Assembly (NCBI RefSeq): GCF_001403875.1
Contig: NZ_LN884299.1
Location: 1,488,117 to 1,552,116 of the forward strand
Reading direction: 5' to 3'
Length of the DNA: 64,000 bases
Source of the DNA: Paenibacillus ihumii
GTDB lineage: Bacteria > Bacillota > Bacilli > Paenibacillales > Paenibacillaceae
The notes under the pieces: generated by a model
The model's input: only the letters and a program-made list of their open reading frames with translations
Databases searched by the model: none
Told to the model about the DNA's origin: nothing
Program-made: the position numbers and the translations under genes
In this document: positions 10,601 to 18,017 of the stretch, piece by piece
How positions within the stretch are numbered: position 1 is the first letter of the stretch
How the letters are laid out: every line of letters begins with the position of its first letter

Positions 10601-10818
10601 ATTTCAACATTGAGACGATTCGCGAGGGGAGCACTGGCGAAGCGCATTTGCAGTATATTCACGGTCCGCTAGTGAACCAGTGGCATCGGCTGGAGGGCTT
10701 CGCCCGCAGTGTGCAGGATCCGTTCGGCATAACCTATCGTCTGCAGGACGGAGACGTCGTATTATACCATGCCGGCCTCTCCAGCCGGGATGATTTCCGC
10801 TCTATGGTCACGCATTGA
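7609..10818 (+). CDS. Large secreted protein with a bacterial Ig-like (BIG2) domain, function unknown
   Basis: A 1069-residue exported protein. Residues 1-24 form a signal peptide (MKNWLITLFILFLLFTIPRT). A Big_2-type Ig fold at about 235-300 is marked by WSSSNEAVASISSSGKVTA and GTTTISATW. A proline-rich linker (PPDPDPPVEP) follows, then a second proline run (VLPPPPPPDEEPGEP) near residue 395. The rest is beta-rich without an obvious catalytic motif. I believe it belongs to a DUF5704-like group of Paenibacillus secreted proteins, but could not check this. The first roughly 200 codons are AT-rich and differ in codon use from the GC-richer remainder, suggesting a recombined 5' segment. It partners the SLH-domain gene just upstream. 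Confidence 0.7.
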   Translation: MKNWLITLFILFLLFTIPRTINAGFENGYPETGIDVTPDGPVYMQSIKVEVRGEALARPKVMWVQTDSEIWKATFANITVETGTYSSGVNALPLKKQTDEKLDMTIYAPDSMQDNLGNAFLRSYVKELVIEEMGWREQNTSYEPIGSKPFFNRGQIIASVKVYTGYPLIASQKYQYSIRADGAPKFIVEYYIPMDVFYTGYVVEKKQIRVLENAVLQVQETKDMKAEVRTLEYTMADWNDKWFDVSSAAETTWSSSNEAVASISSSGKVTAISEGTTTISATWKKGPYWLKETATIRVGHGSTTPPDPDPPVEPGVVCTTPSPGGSMTGEDFSPNVSAVIKADARGSERFNVLDGIPTTESLYGNVWAKNYLHKYGYQEMTGQCTFTVNVTVLPPPPPPDEEPGEPSTVQVQVNKDYSFWTISQVEVYGIKEAALQNYAFEANGIRIPPSGYNAPYYAIAQTRSYEPSSIPDVTVGSGGDPEAAARSAVSVRVRNDTFTFNNHTLMSGAETTGNGSAPSPIPTAPMTADNILYSPGNLVPMSKMNKASQASTGTIYYIQVSGVGEKSYPIYGINPITVHTPVVIYPDVSDDQAHNQKTKPAAGRSAVILDRPFTIEMPNAGQHAEYIGYGSRDYLKYVGSKQVKFPFDVYNGTKTQFYPKNTWIKVEKSQETFAFFLPVWVDEGFYDVEFRTIAHNAPAGASQQTNANLDLTHHIAYDTVAVDVVGRVYDFRVTDIADYNWESVFRAAKGSSRPTGAAYWVGLGGIDGEPRGNTAKYTLPIRPGSHPVYENIAVKTGYHFKFDLKTKGNMFGRQDEIRITPSFYFISAEDGARTPADLYYHKSGKSYVRVGSPGDQATRYVILNERLRNVPVEELTDTALYKYDHEYTFDQIAHLGRPQFVSHYVNIATKRRTAVGSLSLLRLPEGVRTLIGPKTSIPAGVNPSRANAAVQKWYGEYSLPADLFAVKAGTNVAEYGRTHRGLTGRSPIFLKNGYIVVNFNIETIREGSTGEAHLQYIHGPLVNQWHRLEGFARSVQDPFGITYRLQDGDVVLYHAGLSSRDDFRSMVTH

Positions 10819-10837
10819 TTCATAGTTCAATAGTCTT

Positions 10838-10885
10838 AGCCGATCTGTGCGCCGGTGCCCGGCTAACGTTCGGCTTTCTTTTTTT
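10838..10885 (+). terminator. Nested hairpin terminator after the secreted-protein pair
   Basis: The outer stem AGCCGA (10838-10843)/TCGGCT (10870-10875) encloses an inner stem GCCGG/CCGGC (10851-10863). A T-rich tract follows. Confidence 0.6.
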
Positions 10886-11011
10886 CCTTCATAGGGAGCC
10901 TGGGGGCAAGGCTTGAAACTTGCCGCACTTTAGTGTAAAAATGATTTGTGTTAAAATAGGAAGAATGAGTGGGCAACTGCATACGATATACTATAGGACA
11001 GGTGTGTGAAC

Positions 11012-12058
11012 ATGAAACCTTTTATATACGATTATACCTTTGAACAACTTCGGGAATGGGCTGTCGAGCAAGGCGAGCCGGCGTTTCGCGGAGGGCAAAT
11101 CTTCGATTGGCTCTATGTCAAGCGCGTGAATTCCTTTGAGGAAATGACAAACCTGTCTAAATCACTCCGCCAAAAGCTGGATGAACAGTTCGCTTTCGTC
11201 ACTTTGAAAGAGATCACCAAGTTCGAATCGAAGGACGGAACGGTCAAGTTCTTGTTCGGGCTTCACGATGACCATGCGATCGAGACCGTGATCATGAAGC
11301 ATAACTACGGCAACAGCATTTGCGTAACGACGCAGGTCGGCTGCAAGGTCGGCTGTACGTTCTGCGCATCGACGCTCGGCGGATTGAAGCGGAATCTGAC
11401 AGCGGGAGAGATCGTTGCCCAGGTTGTACAGGCCCAGAAAATCCTCGATGCCCGAGGCGAACGCGTAAGCAGCATCGTCATCATGGGAACCGGGGAACCG
11501 TTTGAAAATTACGAAGCTACGATGAACTTTTTGAGAATCATGATCCATGACAAAGGGTTAAATATTGGGCAGCGGCATATTACGGTCTCGACGAGCGGAA
11601 TCGTGCCCAACATCTACCGGTTCGCCGATGAGGATACGCAGATTAATTTAGCAATTTCCATCCATGCGCCCAACGATGCGCTCCGTTCCAAATTAATGCC
11701 GGTGAATCGCCGCTTTCCCTTTGATGACGTGATGGAGGCGCTGCGCTATTATATTGCGAAGACGGGGCGGAGAATTACGTTTGAATACGCCCTGATCGGC
11801 GGCGTCAACGACCAGCCGGAGCATGCGGAGGAGCTGGCCAGCGTCATCAAGGACATGCTATGCCACGTGAATTTGATCCCGGTTAACCATGTGCCGGAGC
11901 GCAAATATGTGAGAACTTCCCGAAACGATATTTTTCAGTTTCAGCGCATTTTGGCGGACAAGGGCATTAACGTAACGATCCGCCGTGAGCAAGGACACGA
12001 CATCGCAGCGGCCTGCGGCCAGCTGCGGGCGAAGCATATGGAGTCTGGTGCGAGGTGA
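11012..12058 (+). CDS. rlmN: 23S rRNA (adenine-2503 C2)/tRNA A37 methyltransferase RlmN
   Basis: Radical-SAM methyltransferase that makes 2-methyladenosine at A2503 of 23S rRNA and position 37 of some tRNAs. The 348-residue protein carries the cluster motif CKVGCTFC (CxxxCxxC, about residues 110-117), GTGEPFENY, the SAM-binding segment ISIHAPND and the C-terminal resolving cysteine in [10 protein letters not shown] chose ATG 11012; a GTG two codons earlier is possible. A weak TTGAAA/TAAAAA promoter pair (10913-10941) lies upstream. rlmN-prpC-prkC-rsgA-rpe is the conserved Bacillales order. Confidence 0.95.
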   Translation: MKPFIYDYTFEQLREWAVEQGEPAFRGGQIFDWLYVKRVNSFEEMTNLSKSLRQKLDEQFAFVTLKEITKFESKDGTVKFLFGLHDDHAIETVIMKHNYGNSICVTTQVGCKVGCTFCASTLGGLKRNLTAGEIVAQVVQAQKILDARGERVSSIVIMGTGEPFENYEATMNFLRIMIHDKGLNIGQRHITVSTSGIVPNIYRFADEDTQINLAISIHAPNDALRSKLMPVNRRFPFDDVMEALRYYIAKTGRRITFEYALIGGVNDQPEHAEELASVIKDMLCHVNLIPVNHVPERKYVRTSRNDIFQFQRILADKGINVTIRREQGHDIAAACGQLRAKHMESGAR

Positions 12059-12067
12059 TCTGGTTCT

Positions 12068-12838
12068 ATGAAAATGGTGTATGTTAGTGATGTGGGGCGC
12101 GTCCGCGCCGTGAATGAGGACTGCGCTTGGGTATCCCGGCTGGAGCAGGGCTATACCTTGGGAATAGTCGCCGACGGCATGGGCGGCCACCAGGCCGGAG
12201 ACATGGCCAGCAAGCTGGCGGTGGAGACGATAACTCAGGATATCGTCTCGCTGGCTCCGGGACTGTCTGTCCAGGCCTGCGCTGAAGCGTTGAAGGCAGC
12301 GATTCTGCATGCCAATGAAGTCGTTTTTCGCAAAGCCTCAGAGCATGATGAATACCACAACATGGGAACGACCGTCGTCGCCGTGCTCCTCAGCGGCCAG
12401 GAAGGGGTCGTCGGCCATATCGGCGACAGCCGGGCCTACCAGTTCCGGCAGGACGATCTGGTGCTGCTGACGGAGGATCATTCGCTGGTGAACGAGCTTG
12501 TCAAGAACAAGCAAATCAGTGAAGAGGAGGCCAGCGTGCATCCGCGGCGCAATGTGCTGACGAGGGCGCTGGGCACGGACTCCGAAGTGGAGGTCGATTT
12601 GGACCATGTCATTTTGGAGGCCGGGGATATCCTGCTGCTCTGCAGCGACGGGCTCAGCAACTATGTAACGAAGGAAGAAATGACCCTTACGCTGGGATTG
12701 GACGATCTCTCCTTACAGGATCGGGCGGATCGTCTGCTTCAGCTTGCTTTGAATGCGGGGGGAGATGACAACATCACCGTTGCCCTGCTAGAGCATCAAG
12801 AAGAAGCTGGGTCAAGCACAAAGGAGTGGAATTCATGA
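12068..12838 (+). CDS. prpC: PP2C-type Ser/Thr protein phosphatase (PrpC/Stp)
   Basis: Metal-dependent phosphatase of 256 residues that reverses phosphorylation by the adjacent PrkC kinase and acts on its targets (translation factors, cell-wall regulators). Visible PP2C motifs are VNEDCAW near the N-terminus, VADGMGGHQAGD (metal Asp), GDSRAYQF, LTEDHSLVNELV and GGDDNITVAL at the C-terminus. Length and motif order are normal. Its stop overlaps the prkC ATG (ATGA), so kinase and phosphatase are translationally coupled. Confidence 0.95.
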   Translation: MKMVYVSDVGRVRAVNEDCAWVSRLEQGYTLGIVADGMGGHQAGDMASKLAVETITQDIVSLAPGLSVQACAEALKAAILHANEVVFRKASEHDEYHNMGTTVVAVLLSGQEGVVGHIGDSRAYQFRQDDLVLLTEDHSLVNELVKNKQISEEEASVHPRRNVLTRALGTDSEVEVDLDHVILEAGDILLLCSDGLSNYVTKEEMTLTLGLDDLSLQDRADRLLQLALNAGGDDNITVALLEHQEEAGSSTKEWNS

Positions 12839-14994
12839 TCGGACACGAATTGGGCGGTCGTTATCAAATTATCGAACGAATTGGCGGCGGAGGAATGGCG
12901 CTTGTCTATAAAGCACACGACATTCTGCTGAATCGCAACGTAGCCATCAAGGTGCTGCGCCAGCAATTTGTGAACGACGAGGAATTTATACGCCGCTTCC
13001 GGCGGGAAGCGCAATCTGCTGCGTCTTTGTCGCATCCCAACGTAGTAAGCGTCTATGATGTGGGTCAGGAAGATGATGTTCATTATATCGTGATGGAATA
13101 TGTAGAAGGCCAAAATCTGAATGAGATCATCAAGGAACGTGCGCCGCTGCAGGTGGAGGAGGCCGTTCGTATCGCGTCCCAGATCGCGGATGCACTGGAT
13201 CATGCCCATCATAACCAAATCATTCATCGGGATATTAAACCTCATAACATATTGATCGGTCGCAACGGCCGCGTTAAAGTTACGGATTTCGGAATCGCCC
13301 GCGCGGTCACGTCCACGACAATCACGCAGACGGGGTCGGTGGTAGGCTCGGTGCATTATTTCTCGCCGGAGCATGCCAAGGGCGTGACGACGGGAGAGAA
13401 GTCGGATTTATACTCGCTGGGCATTGTGCTGTACCAAATGCTGACGGGCCGTTTGCCCTTCCTGGGAGAGAGCCCGATCAGCGTGGCTCTAAAGCATCTG
13501 CAGGAGCATTTCGAGGAGCCGCGCTCCGTCAATCCGATGATTCCGCAAAGCGTCGAGAATATTATTCTCAAATCGATGCGTAAAAATCCGGGGGAACGCT
13601 ATCAGTCGGCTAAGGAAATGCTGAGGGATCTGGAGACATGCCTGATGCCGGAGCGGCGGATGGAATCCAAGCTTCTCTTCGACGACGGCGATGATGAGGA
13701 CAGCACCCGGATCGTTCCGGCGATCAAGCCCCATACGGGCTCGAGCGCAAGAAGCGGCTCCAAGCTGTCCAGGGATTCGCAGGCTCAAGGGGATGAGGAT
13801 CGCAACGAATCGAAGAAGAGCGCGAGCTTCTGGTCGAAGCCAGTGCTCTGGGTAAGTCTAACGATATTGCTGTTATTGGCGATGGCGAGCGTTGTCTGGT
13901 ATGTGAACAAGACCTTCACCGTGCCTGAGGTTACGGTTCCGAGCGTCATCAATCTGAATGAGGCGGACGCAACCAAGGCATTGCAGGACAAAGGGCTTGA
14001 GGTCGGCGACGTGAAGCGGGAGTACAAGGAAGGCTTCGATGAAGGGATCGTCTATGACCAAAGCAGGCCGGAAGGTACGATAGTCAAAGAAGGCGCAATG
14101 ATAGATTTAATGGTAAGCACGGCCAAACCGCTGAAGAAGATGCCGTCATTCATCGACAAGACTTACCAGGAAGCGAAGGCCCAGCTCGTAGAGGCCGGGG
14201 TAGATGAGGATCGAATCAGCCAGACTGAGGAGTTCAGCGAAGCGGAAGAGGCCGGCAAGGTGATCGGCCAAAGCCCGGATGCCGGCGCTGAATACGATCC
14301 GGCAACCGCAAGCATTACGCTTAAAGTGGGCAAGGGTCCCAAAGAATTTAATATGCGCAACCTGATAGGAATGAAGCAGGAAGAAGCGGAAGCCGTACTC
14401 AAGGAGCTTGGGCTGAAGCTGGCCAAGGACGGCATTAAAACCGAGCCGAGCTTCGAGAGGCCAGCCGGGGAAGTCATTGGGCAGTGGCCGTTCGCTCCGA
14501 ACAGCCTGGCTACGCCGGGAACGGAAATGGTGCTGACGGTCAGCTCGGGTTATCCTCCGGAAGCCATTACCTACAACTTTGAAGTGCCGGCCGCTCCTGT
14601 AGAGGAAGGCAAGAACAGCAAAATCCGCATCGTGTACGGAGATGCACGGGGCGATAATAGGGAATGGGGCACGAAAACGATCAATACGACCCAAACCTTC
14701 ACCGTAGAACTCGTATTAGCTCCGAACAAGAACGGGGCGGTGTCCGTCATTCGTGACGGCGAGCTGTTTGATACCTATCTTGTTTCGTATATCGATGCCA
14801 AGCAGGGAACGGTTCCTGTTCCTCAGCTGCCGGGCGGCCAATACGAAGAGAACTCTTATAATGAATGGGACGAGGGCGAGACAGAGCTCCCGGAGACGGG
14901 GCGGATCGACCAGGGATCCGTAGCCCAGGCCGTTAAGGGAAATCCGGCCAAAGGCAAGGGAAATGGAAAAGGCAGAGGGAATAAGGAACACTAG
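12835..14994 (+). CDS. prkC: PASTA-domain eukaryotic-type Ser/Thr kinase PrkC
   Basis: Membrane kinase that senses muropeptides/lipid II through extracellular PASTA domains and, in spore formers, links them to germination and stationary-phase control. In 719 residues: a Hanks-type kinase domain at 1-270 (P-loop IGGGGMALVYKA, VAIKVL lysine, catalytic HRDIKPHN near 131, DFGIA), an acidic juxtamembrane linker, one membrane helix at about 335-355 (LWVSLTILLLLAMASVVWYV), then three PASTA repeats at about 360-560 and a C-terminal extracellular tail ending in a Gly/Lys-rich stretch. ATG 12835 is chosen because AAGGAG (12821-12826) is correctly spaced; an upstream in-frame GTG lies in this ribosome site. 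Confidence 0.96.
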   Translation: MIGHELGGRYQIIERIGGGGMALVYKAHDILLNRNVAIKVLRQQFVNDEEFIRRFRREAQSAASLSHPNVVSVYDVGQEDDVHYIVMEYVEGQNLNEIIKERAPLQVEEAVRIASQIADALDHAHHNQIIHRDIKPHNILIGRNGRVKVTDFGIARAVTSTTITQTGSVVGSVHYFSPEHAKGVTTGEKSDLYSLGIVLYQMLTGRLPFLGESPISVALKHLQEHFEEPRSVNPMIPQSVENIILKSMRKNPGERYQSAKEMLRDLETCLMPERRMESKLLFDDGDDEDSTRIVPAIKPHTGSSARSGSKLSRDSQAQGDEDRNESKKSASFWSKPVLWVSLTILLLLAMASVVWYVNKTFTVPEVTVPSVINLNEADATKALQDKGLEVGDVKREYKEGFDEGIVYDQSRPEGTIVKEGAMIDLMVSTAKPLKKMPSFIDKTYQEAKAQLVEAGVDEDRISQTEEFSEAEEAGKVIGQSPDAGAEYDPATASITLKVGKGPKEFNMRNLIGMKQEEAEAVLKELGLKLAKDGIKTEPSFERPAGEVIGQWPFAPNSLATPGTEMVLTVSSGYPPEAITYNFEVPAAPVEEGKNSKIRIVYGDARGDNREWGTKTINTTQTFTVELVLAPNKNGAVSVIRDGELFDTYLVSYIDAKQGTVPVPQLPGGQYEENSYNEWDEGETELPETGRIDQGSVAQAVKGNPAKGKGNGKGRGNKEH

Positions 14995-15043
14995 CAGCGT
15001 GAATTAGTAATAGACAGAAAGAAACGAAAGTGAGGCCGGCACC

Positions 15044-15952
15044 ATGCCTGAAGGTTTGATTGTTAAGGCATTAAGCGGATACTACTATGTAAAGCCACTA
15101 GCCTCGGCAGAGGAGAATGTTCTCCAATGCCGGGGCCGCGGCATTTTCAAGAAGAAAGGGATCACTCCGCTTGTAGGGGACCGGGTTCTGTATACCCCTA
15201 CCGAGAATGGAGAAGGCACGGTCGATGAAATATTGCCTCGCGTCACGGAGCTGATCCGCCCGCCGATGGCCAATGCCCGTCATGCGGTCCTGCTGTTCTC
15301 CGTGAAGGAGCCGGATTTGAACCTGCAACTGCTGGACAAGTTCCTGGTACATATCGAGCATGCGGGACTTCGTCCGCTCATTTGTCTGACCAAGGAAGAT
15401 TTATTGAATGGGGACAGCCATGGACAGGATCGTGATTTGACAAGACAGGTGCGCGAGCTTTACGAGAAGGTAGGCTATGAAGTCATCGTGACGAGCTCCT
15501 TGACCGGAGCCGGTACGGATCAAGTGAAGGAGCGGCTGGCAGGGCAAATCAGCGTGTTTGCCGGGCAATCCGGCGTAGGCAAATCCTCCCTGCTGAATGC
15601 CATGCTGCCGGGCTTGTCGCTGGAGACGAGCGAGATCAGCCTGAAGCTGGGCCGCGGCCGCCATACGACGCGTCATGTTGAGCTGATCGAGCTGGATAAC
15701 GGCGGCTACGTCGCAGATACTCCCGGATTCAGCCAGCTGGATTTCCTGGAGCTGGGCGTGGAGGAGCTGTCCTCCTGTTTTATTGAATTCGCGGAATACG
15801 CGGAGCAATGCAAATTCCGGGGCTGCAGCCATTTGCACGAGCCGGGCTGCCAGGTCAGGGGAGCCGTGGAGGAAGGCCGTATTGTCGCCAGCCGCTATAA
15901 GCATTACGTGCAATTCTATGAAGAAATGAAAGATAAAAAACGGAGGTACTAG
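15044..15952 (+). CDS. rsgA: Ribosome small-subunit-dependent GTPase RsgA (CpgA/YloQ)
   Basis: Circularly permuted GTPase that assists late 30S maturation. In 302 residues: an N-terminal OB fold (GLIVKALSGYYYV ... VGDRVLYTP), then G motifs in permuted order, TKEDL (G4), GQSGVGKSSLLNA (G1) and DTPGF (G3). A C-terminal zinc-binding C-x4-C-x-H-x5-C cluster (CKFRGCSHLHEPGC) binds RNA. The RsgA-Rpe neighbourhood with PrkC is typical, and in B. subtilis the protein is a PrkC substrate. Confidence 0.95.
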   Translation: MPEGLIVKALSGYYYVKPLASAEENVLQCRGRGIFKKKGITPLVGDRVLYTPTENGEGTVDEILPRVTELIRPPMANARHAVLLFSVKEPDLNLQLLDKFLVHIEHAGLRPLICLTKEDLLNGDSHGQDRDLTRQVRELYEKVGYEVIVTSSLTGAGTDQVKERLAGQISVFAGQSGVGKSSLLNAMLPGLSLETSEISLKLGRGRHTTRHVELIELDNGGYVADTPGFSQLDFLELGVEELSSCFIEFAEYAEQCKFRGCSHLHEPGCQVRGAVEEGRIVASRYKHYVQFYEEMKDKKRRY

Positions 15953-15956
15953 CTTC

Positions 15957-16625
15957 ATGAGAAAAATCAACATAGCACCGTCTATTTTGTCTGCGGATTT
16001 TGGGAAACTGGCTCAAGAGGTTGCGGAGGTAGAGCAAAGCGGCGCTGACTGGCTTCACGTCGATGTTATGGACGGCCATTTCGTGCCTAATATTACTTTC
16101 GGGCCATTGGTACTGGATGCCGTAGCTCCCCATACGAAGCTGTTCCTTGACGTCCACTTAATGATTGAGCATCCGGAGCGGTATATCGCTGCGTTCGCGA
16201 AGGCGGGAGCAAGCCTGATCACGGTTCACGCCGAGGCCTGCGTGCATTTGCACAGCGTAATTCAACAGATCAAGAGCCTGGGCGTCAAGGCTGGGGTCGC
16301 GATCAATCCGGCTACACCGGCGCTGGCGGTTCGCGAGGTCATCGAGGATCTCGATCTGGTTCTCGTCATGACGGTCAATCCAGGGTTCGGGGGACAAGCC
16401 TTCATACCGGGAACGGTTCGCAAAATTTCACAAATTGCTGAATGGAGGGAGCAGCTGGGGTTAACGCAGCTTCATATCGAAGTAGACGGCGGAATTACCG
16501 CCGCTACAGCGCCGACCGTGGTGGAAGCCGGGGCGGATGTACTTGTTGCCGGAAGCGCGGTATTCGGGCGCGAGGACCGGGCAGCTGCTATTTCCGAAAT
16601 TCGCGGCAGCGTGAATCGTATCTAG
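15957..16625 (+). CDS. rpe: Ribulose-phosphate 3-epimerase
   Basis: Interconverts ribulose-5-phosphate and xylulose-5-phosphate in the pentose phosphate pathway. A 222-residue TIM barrel with the family signatures APSILSADF (N-terminus), DVMDGHFVPNITFG, DVHLMI and MTVNPGFGGQ, plus EVDGGI with the catalytic Asp. It begins four bases after the rsgA stop and ends at a strong terminator. In B. subtilis thiN follows here; no such gene is present in this window. Confidence 0.96.
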   Translation: MRKINIAPSILSADFGKLAQEVAEVEQSGADWLHVDVMDGHFVPNITFGPLVLDAVAPHTKLFLDVHLMIEHPERYIAAFAKAGASLITVHAEACVHLHSVIQQIKSLGVKAGVAINPATPALAVREVIEDLDLVLVMTVNPGFGGQAFIPGTVRKISQIAEWREQLGLTQLHIEVDGGITAATAPTVVEAGADVLVAGSAVFGREDRAAAISEIRGSVNRI

Positions 16626-16674
16626 CGAATCGTTCTGTCCGTTGGTATAGGGATGGGCTGTGCCGCATACAATG

Positions 16675-16712
16675 GGTTACATGAGCAGGGTTCTCATGTA
16701 GCCTTTTTTTTT
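16675..16712 (+). terminator. Rho-independent terminator after rpe
   Basis: GGTTACATGAG (16675-16685) pairs with CTCATGTAGCC (16693-16703), with one G-U pair, and nine T follow. It ends the rlmN-rpe operon. Confidence 0.88.
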
Positions 16713-16788
16713 GTGTCTCCATACACGGGAAGCAGATGGGGAACATAGACTATGGGTGAAGGCATGAGAACGATGGGGAGGGTGAAGG

Positions 16789-16869
16789 ATGAAATTTTAT
16801 ACATTCAAGCTGCCTAAGTTTTTGGGCGGATTCGTCAAAGCGGTTTTGAACACGTTTCAGAAAAATTAG
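16789..16869 (+). CDS. spoVM: Stage V sporulation protein M (26-residue membrane-curvature peptide)
   Basis: The 26-residue translation begins MKFYTFKLPKFLGGFVKAVL, almost the well-known B. subtilis SpoVM sequence. SpoVM is an amphipathic helix that recognises the convex outer forespore membrane and anchors the spore coat ATPase SpoIVA. GGGGAGGG at 16775-16782 is a good ribosome site six bases from the ATG. The position between rpe and rpmB is the conserved one. The gene is short enough to be missed by automatic gene calling. Its presence is direct evidence that the organism forms endospores. Confidence 0.95.
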   Translation: MKFYTFKLPKFLGGFVKAVLNTFQKN

Positions 16870-17010
16870 GGGAGGGACCTTGCGTCTAAGCTGAAAGTGG
16901 GGAGGCGCAGGCCCGCTCCCGCCACTCTACGCCGCTTTCTAGCCCGGGCGGAGCTGGGGGCAGGCATAAGCCAAACGTGAATTGTTACACTTCCTAACAT
17001 GCAGATTGCG

Positions 17011-17205
17011 TTCAGCAGCAGTTTTCCTCGTGATTATAGAATGGCTCAGCATCGCTGAAAATATATGAATTCTATAGTCTTTAGAAAATGTCGGCCTTTA
17101 GAAAATGTCGGCGCATTTTCTAGGGAGCTAGCCGTATTCAGCGGCAGTTTTGCTTGCGATTATAGAATCGTTCAGCTGCCCTGAGAGCGCATGAATTCTA
17201 TAATC
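17011..17205. repeat. Imperfect 69-bp direct repeat pair with internal inverted repeats
   Basis: Two 69-bp copies (17011-17079 and 17137-17205) start with TTCAGC[A/G]GCAGTTTT. Each contains an inverted pair ATTATAGAAT/ATTCTATA about 20 bp apart. Between them CTTTAGAAAATGTCGGC occurs twice in tandem, and TAGAAAATG/CATTTTCTA can form a 9-bp hairpin (about 17100-17123). The 320 bp between spoVM and the rpmB terminator hold no gene beyond these repeats. Confidence 0.75.
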
Positions 17206-17241
17206 AACAAAAAAAGCACCTCGAATGACAAGGTGCTTTTT
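17205..17241 (-). terminator. Terminator of rpmB (likely bidirectional)
   Basis: AAAAGCACCT (17212-17221) and AGGTGCTTTT (17231-17240) form a 10-bp stem. On the minus strand the hairpin is followed by a long T run. Confidence 0.85.
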
Positions 17242-17262
17242 GTCTATATGCTTATTCCAACC

Positions 17263-17451
17263 CTACGCGCGGGTTACTTTACCGGATTTCAAAGCCCGGG
17301 TGCTAACGTATACGCGCTTCGGTTTACCGTCTACAAGAATACGGACTTTTTGTACGTTCACGCCCCAAGTACGCTTCGTGTGATTGTTTGCATGGGATAC
17401 ATTGTTCCCTGTGCTTGGGCTCTTGCCTGTCACATAACATTTGCGAGACAT
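17263..17451 (-). CDS. rpmB: 50S ribosomal protein L28
   Basis: A 62-residue basic protein of the large ribosomal subunit with the L28 N-terminus [20 protein letters not shown] and the [10 protein letters not shown]...[15 protein letters not shown] core. Only one Cys is present near the N-terminus, so this is the zinc-free form. AGGAGGTG lies eight bases from the ATG. The opposite orientation relative to its neighbours is the same as in B. subtilis. Confidence 0.96.
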   Translation of the reverse strand: MSRKCYVTGKSPSTGNNVSHANNHTKRTWGVNVQKVRILVDGKPKRVYVSTRALKSGKVTRA

Positions 17452-17642
17452 TCATTACACCTCCTAATTCCAACCTCTTAAAACAACACTTATCTATAAT
17501 ATCACAGTAAAAAAAGCGGCGTCAACCAGTGTCTAAACTTTATTTCTGGCCTCATTGCTCTTCTTTTATTTATTTCTCTTTCTTCTTATAGTACAATGTT
17601 GATTAGTCCATAATAATTTTAGGGGGAGGAGTAGGTGCGGAC

Positions 17643-18002
17643 GTGGCTATAGAACTAAATACGGAGTATGGAGCAATACATATATCCGATGAAGCCATAG
17701 CGGTCATCGCCGGATCTGCCGCCATGGAATGTTATGGATTGGTAGGCATGGCAAGCCGCAAACAGTTCAAGGATGGCTTCGCCGAATTGATTGGGCGGGA
17801 GAACCTGGCCCGTGGTGTGGAAGTGAACCTGGAGAATAATCAATTGTCGATTCATCTTTATATTATAGTTAGTTATGGCACAAAAATTTCCGAGGTCGCA
17901 CACAACATACAACAGAAGGTAAAATATGTACTAACCGAAGTCGTTGGACTTGAAGTTGCGTATGTCAACATCTCGGTACAAGGCGTACGTGTATCAAGCT
18001 AG
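17643..18002 (+). CDS. Asp23/Gls24-family protein (YloU type)
   Basis: A 119-residue protein of the Asp23/YloU family, found beside fakA in most Bacillota and linked to envelope stress homeostasis. Family signs are the N-terminal GAIHISDEAIAVIAG, the ECYGLVGMASR segment and the C-terminal VNISVQGVR. The GTG start at 17643 follows AGGGGGAGGAG. It is 15 bp upstream of fakA and certainly co-transcribed with it. Confidence 0.9.
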   Translation: MAIELNTEYGAIHISDEAIAVIAGSAAMECYGLVGMASRKQFKDGFAELIGRENLARGVEVNLENNQLSIHLYIIVSYGTKISEVAHNIQQKVKYVLTEVVGLEVAYVNISVQGVRVSS

Positions 18003-18017
18003 GAAGGGGAATTTTCA

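Noticed and set aside
17191..17481. 96-codon plus-strand frame
   Set aside because: It is antisense to rpmB, which is recognisable and has a strong ribosome site.
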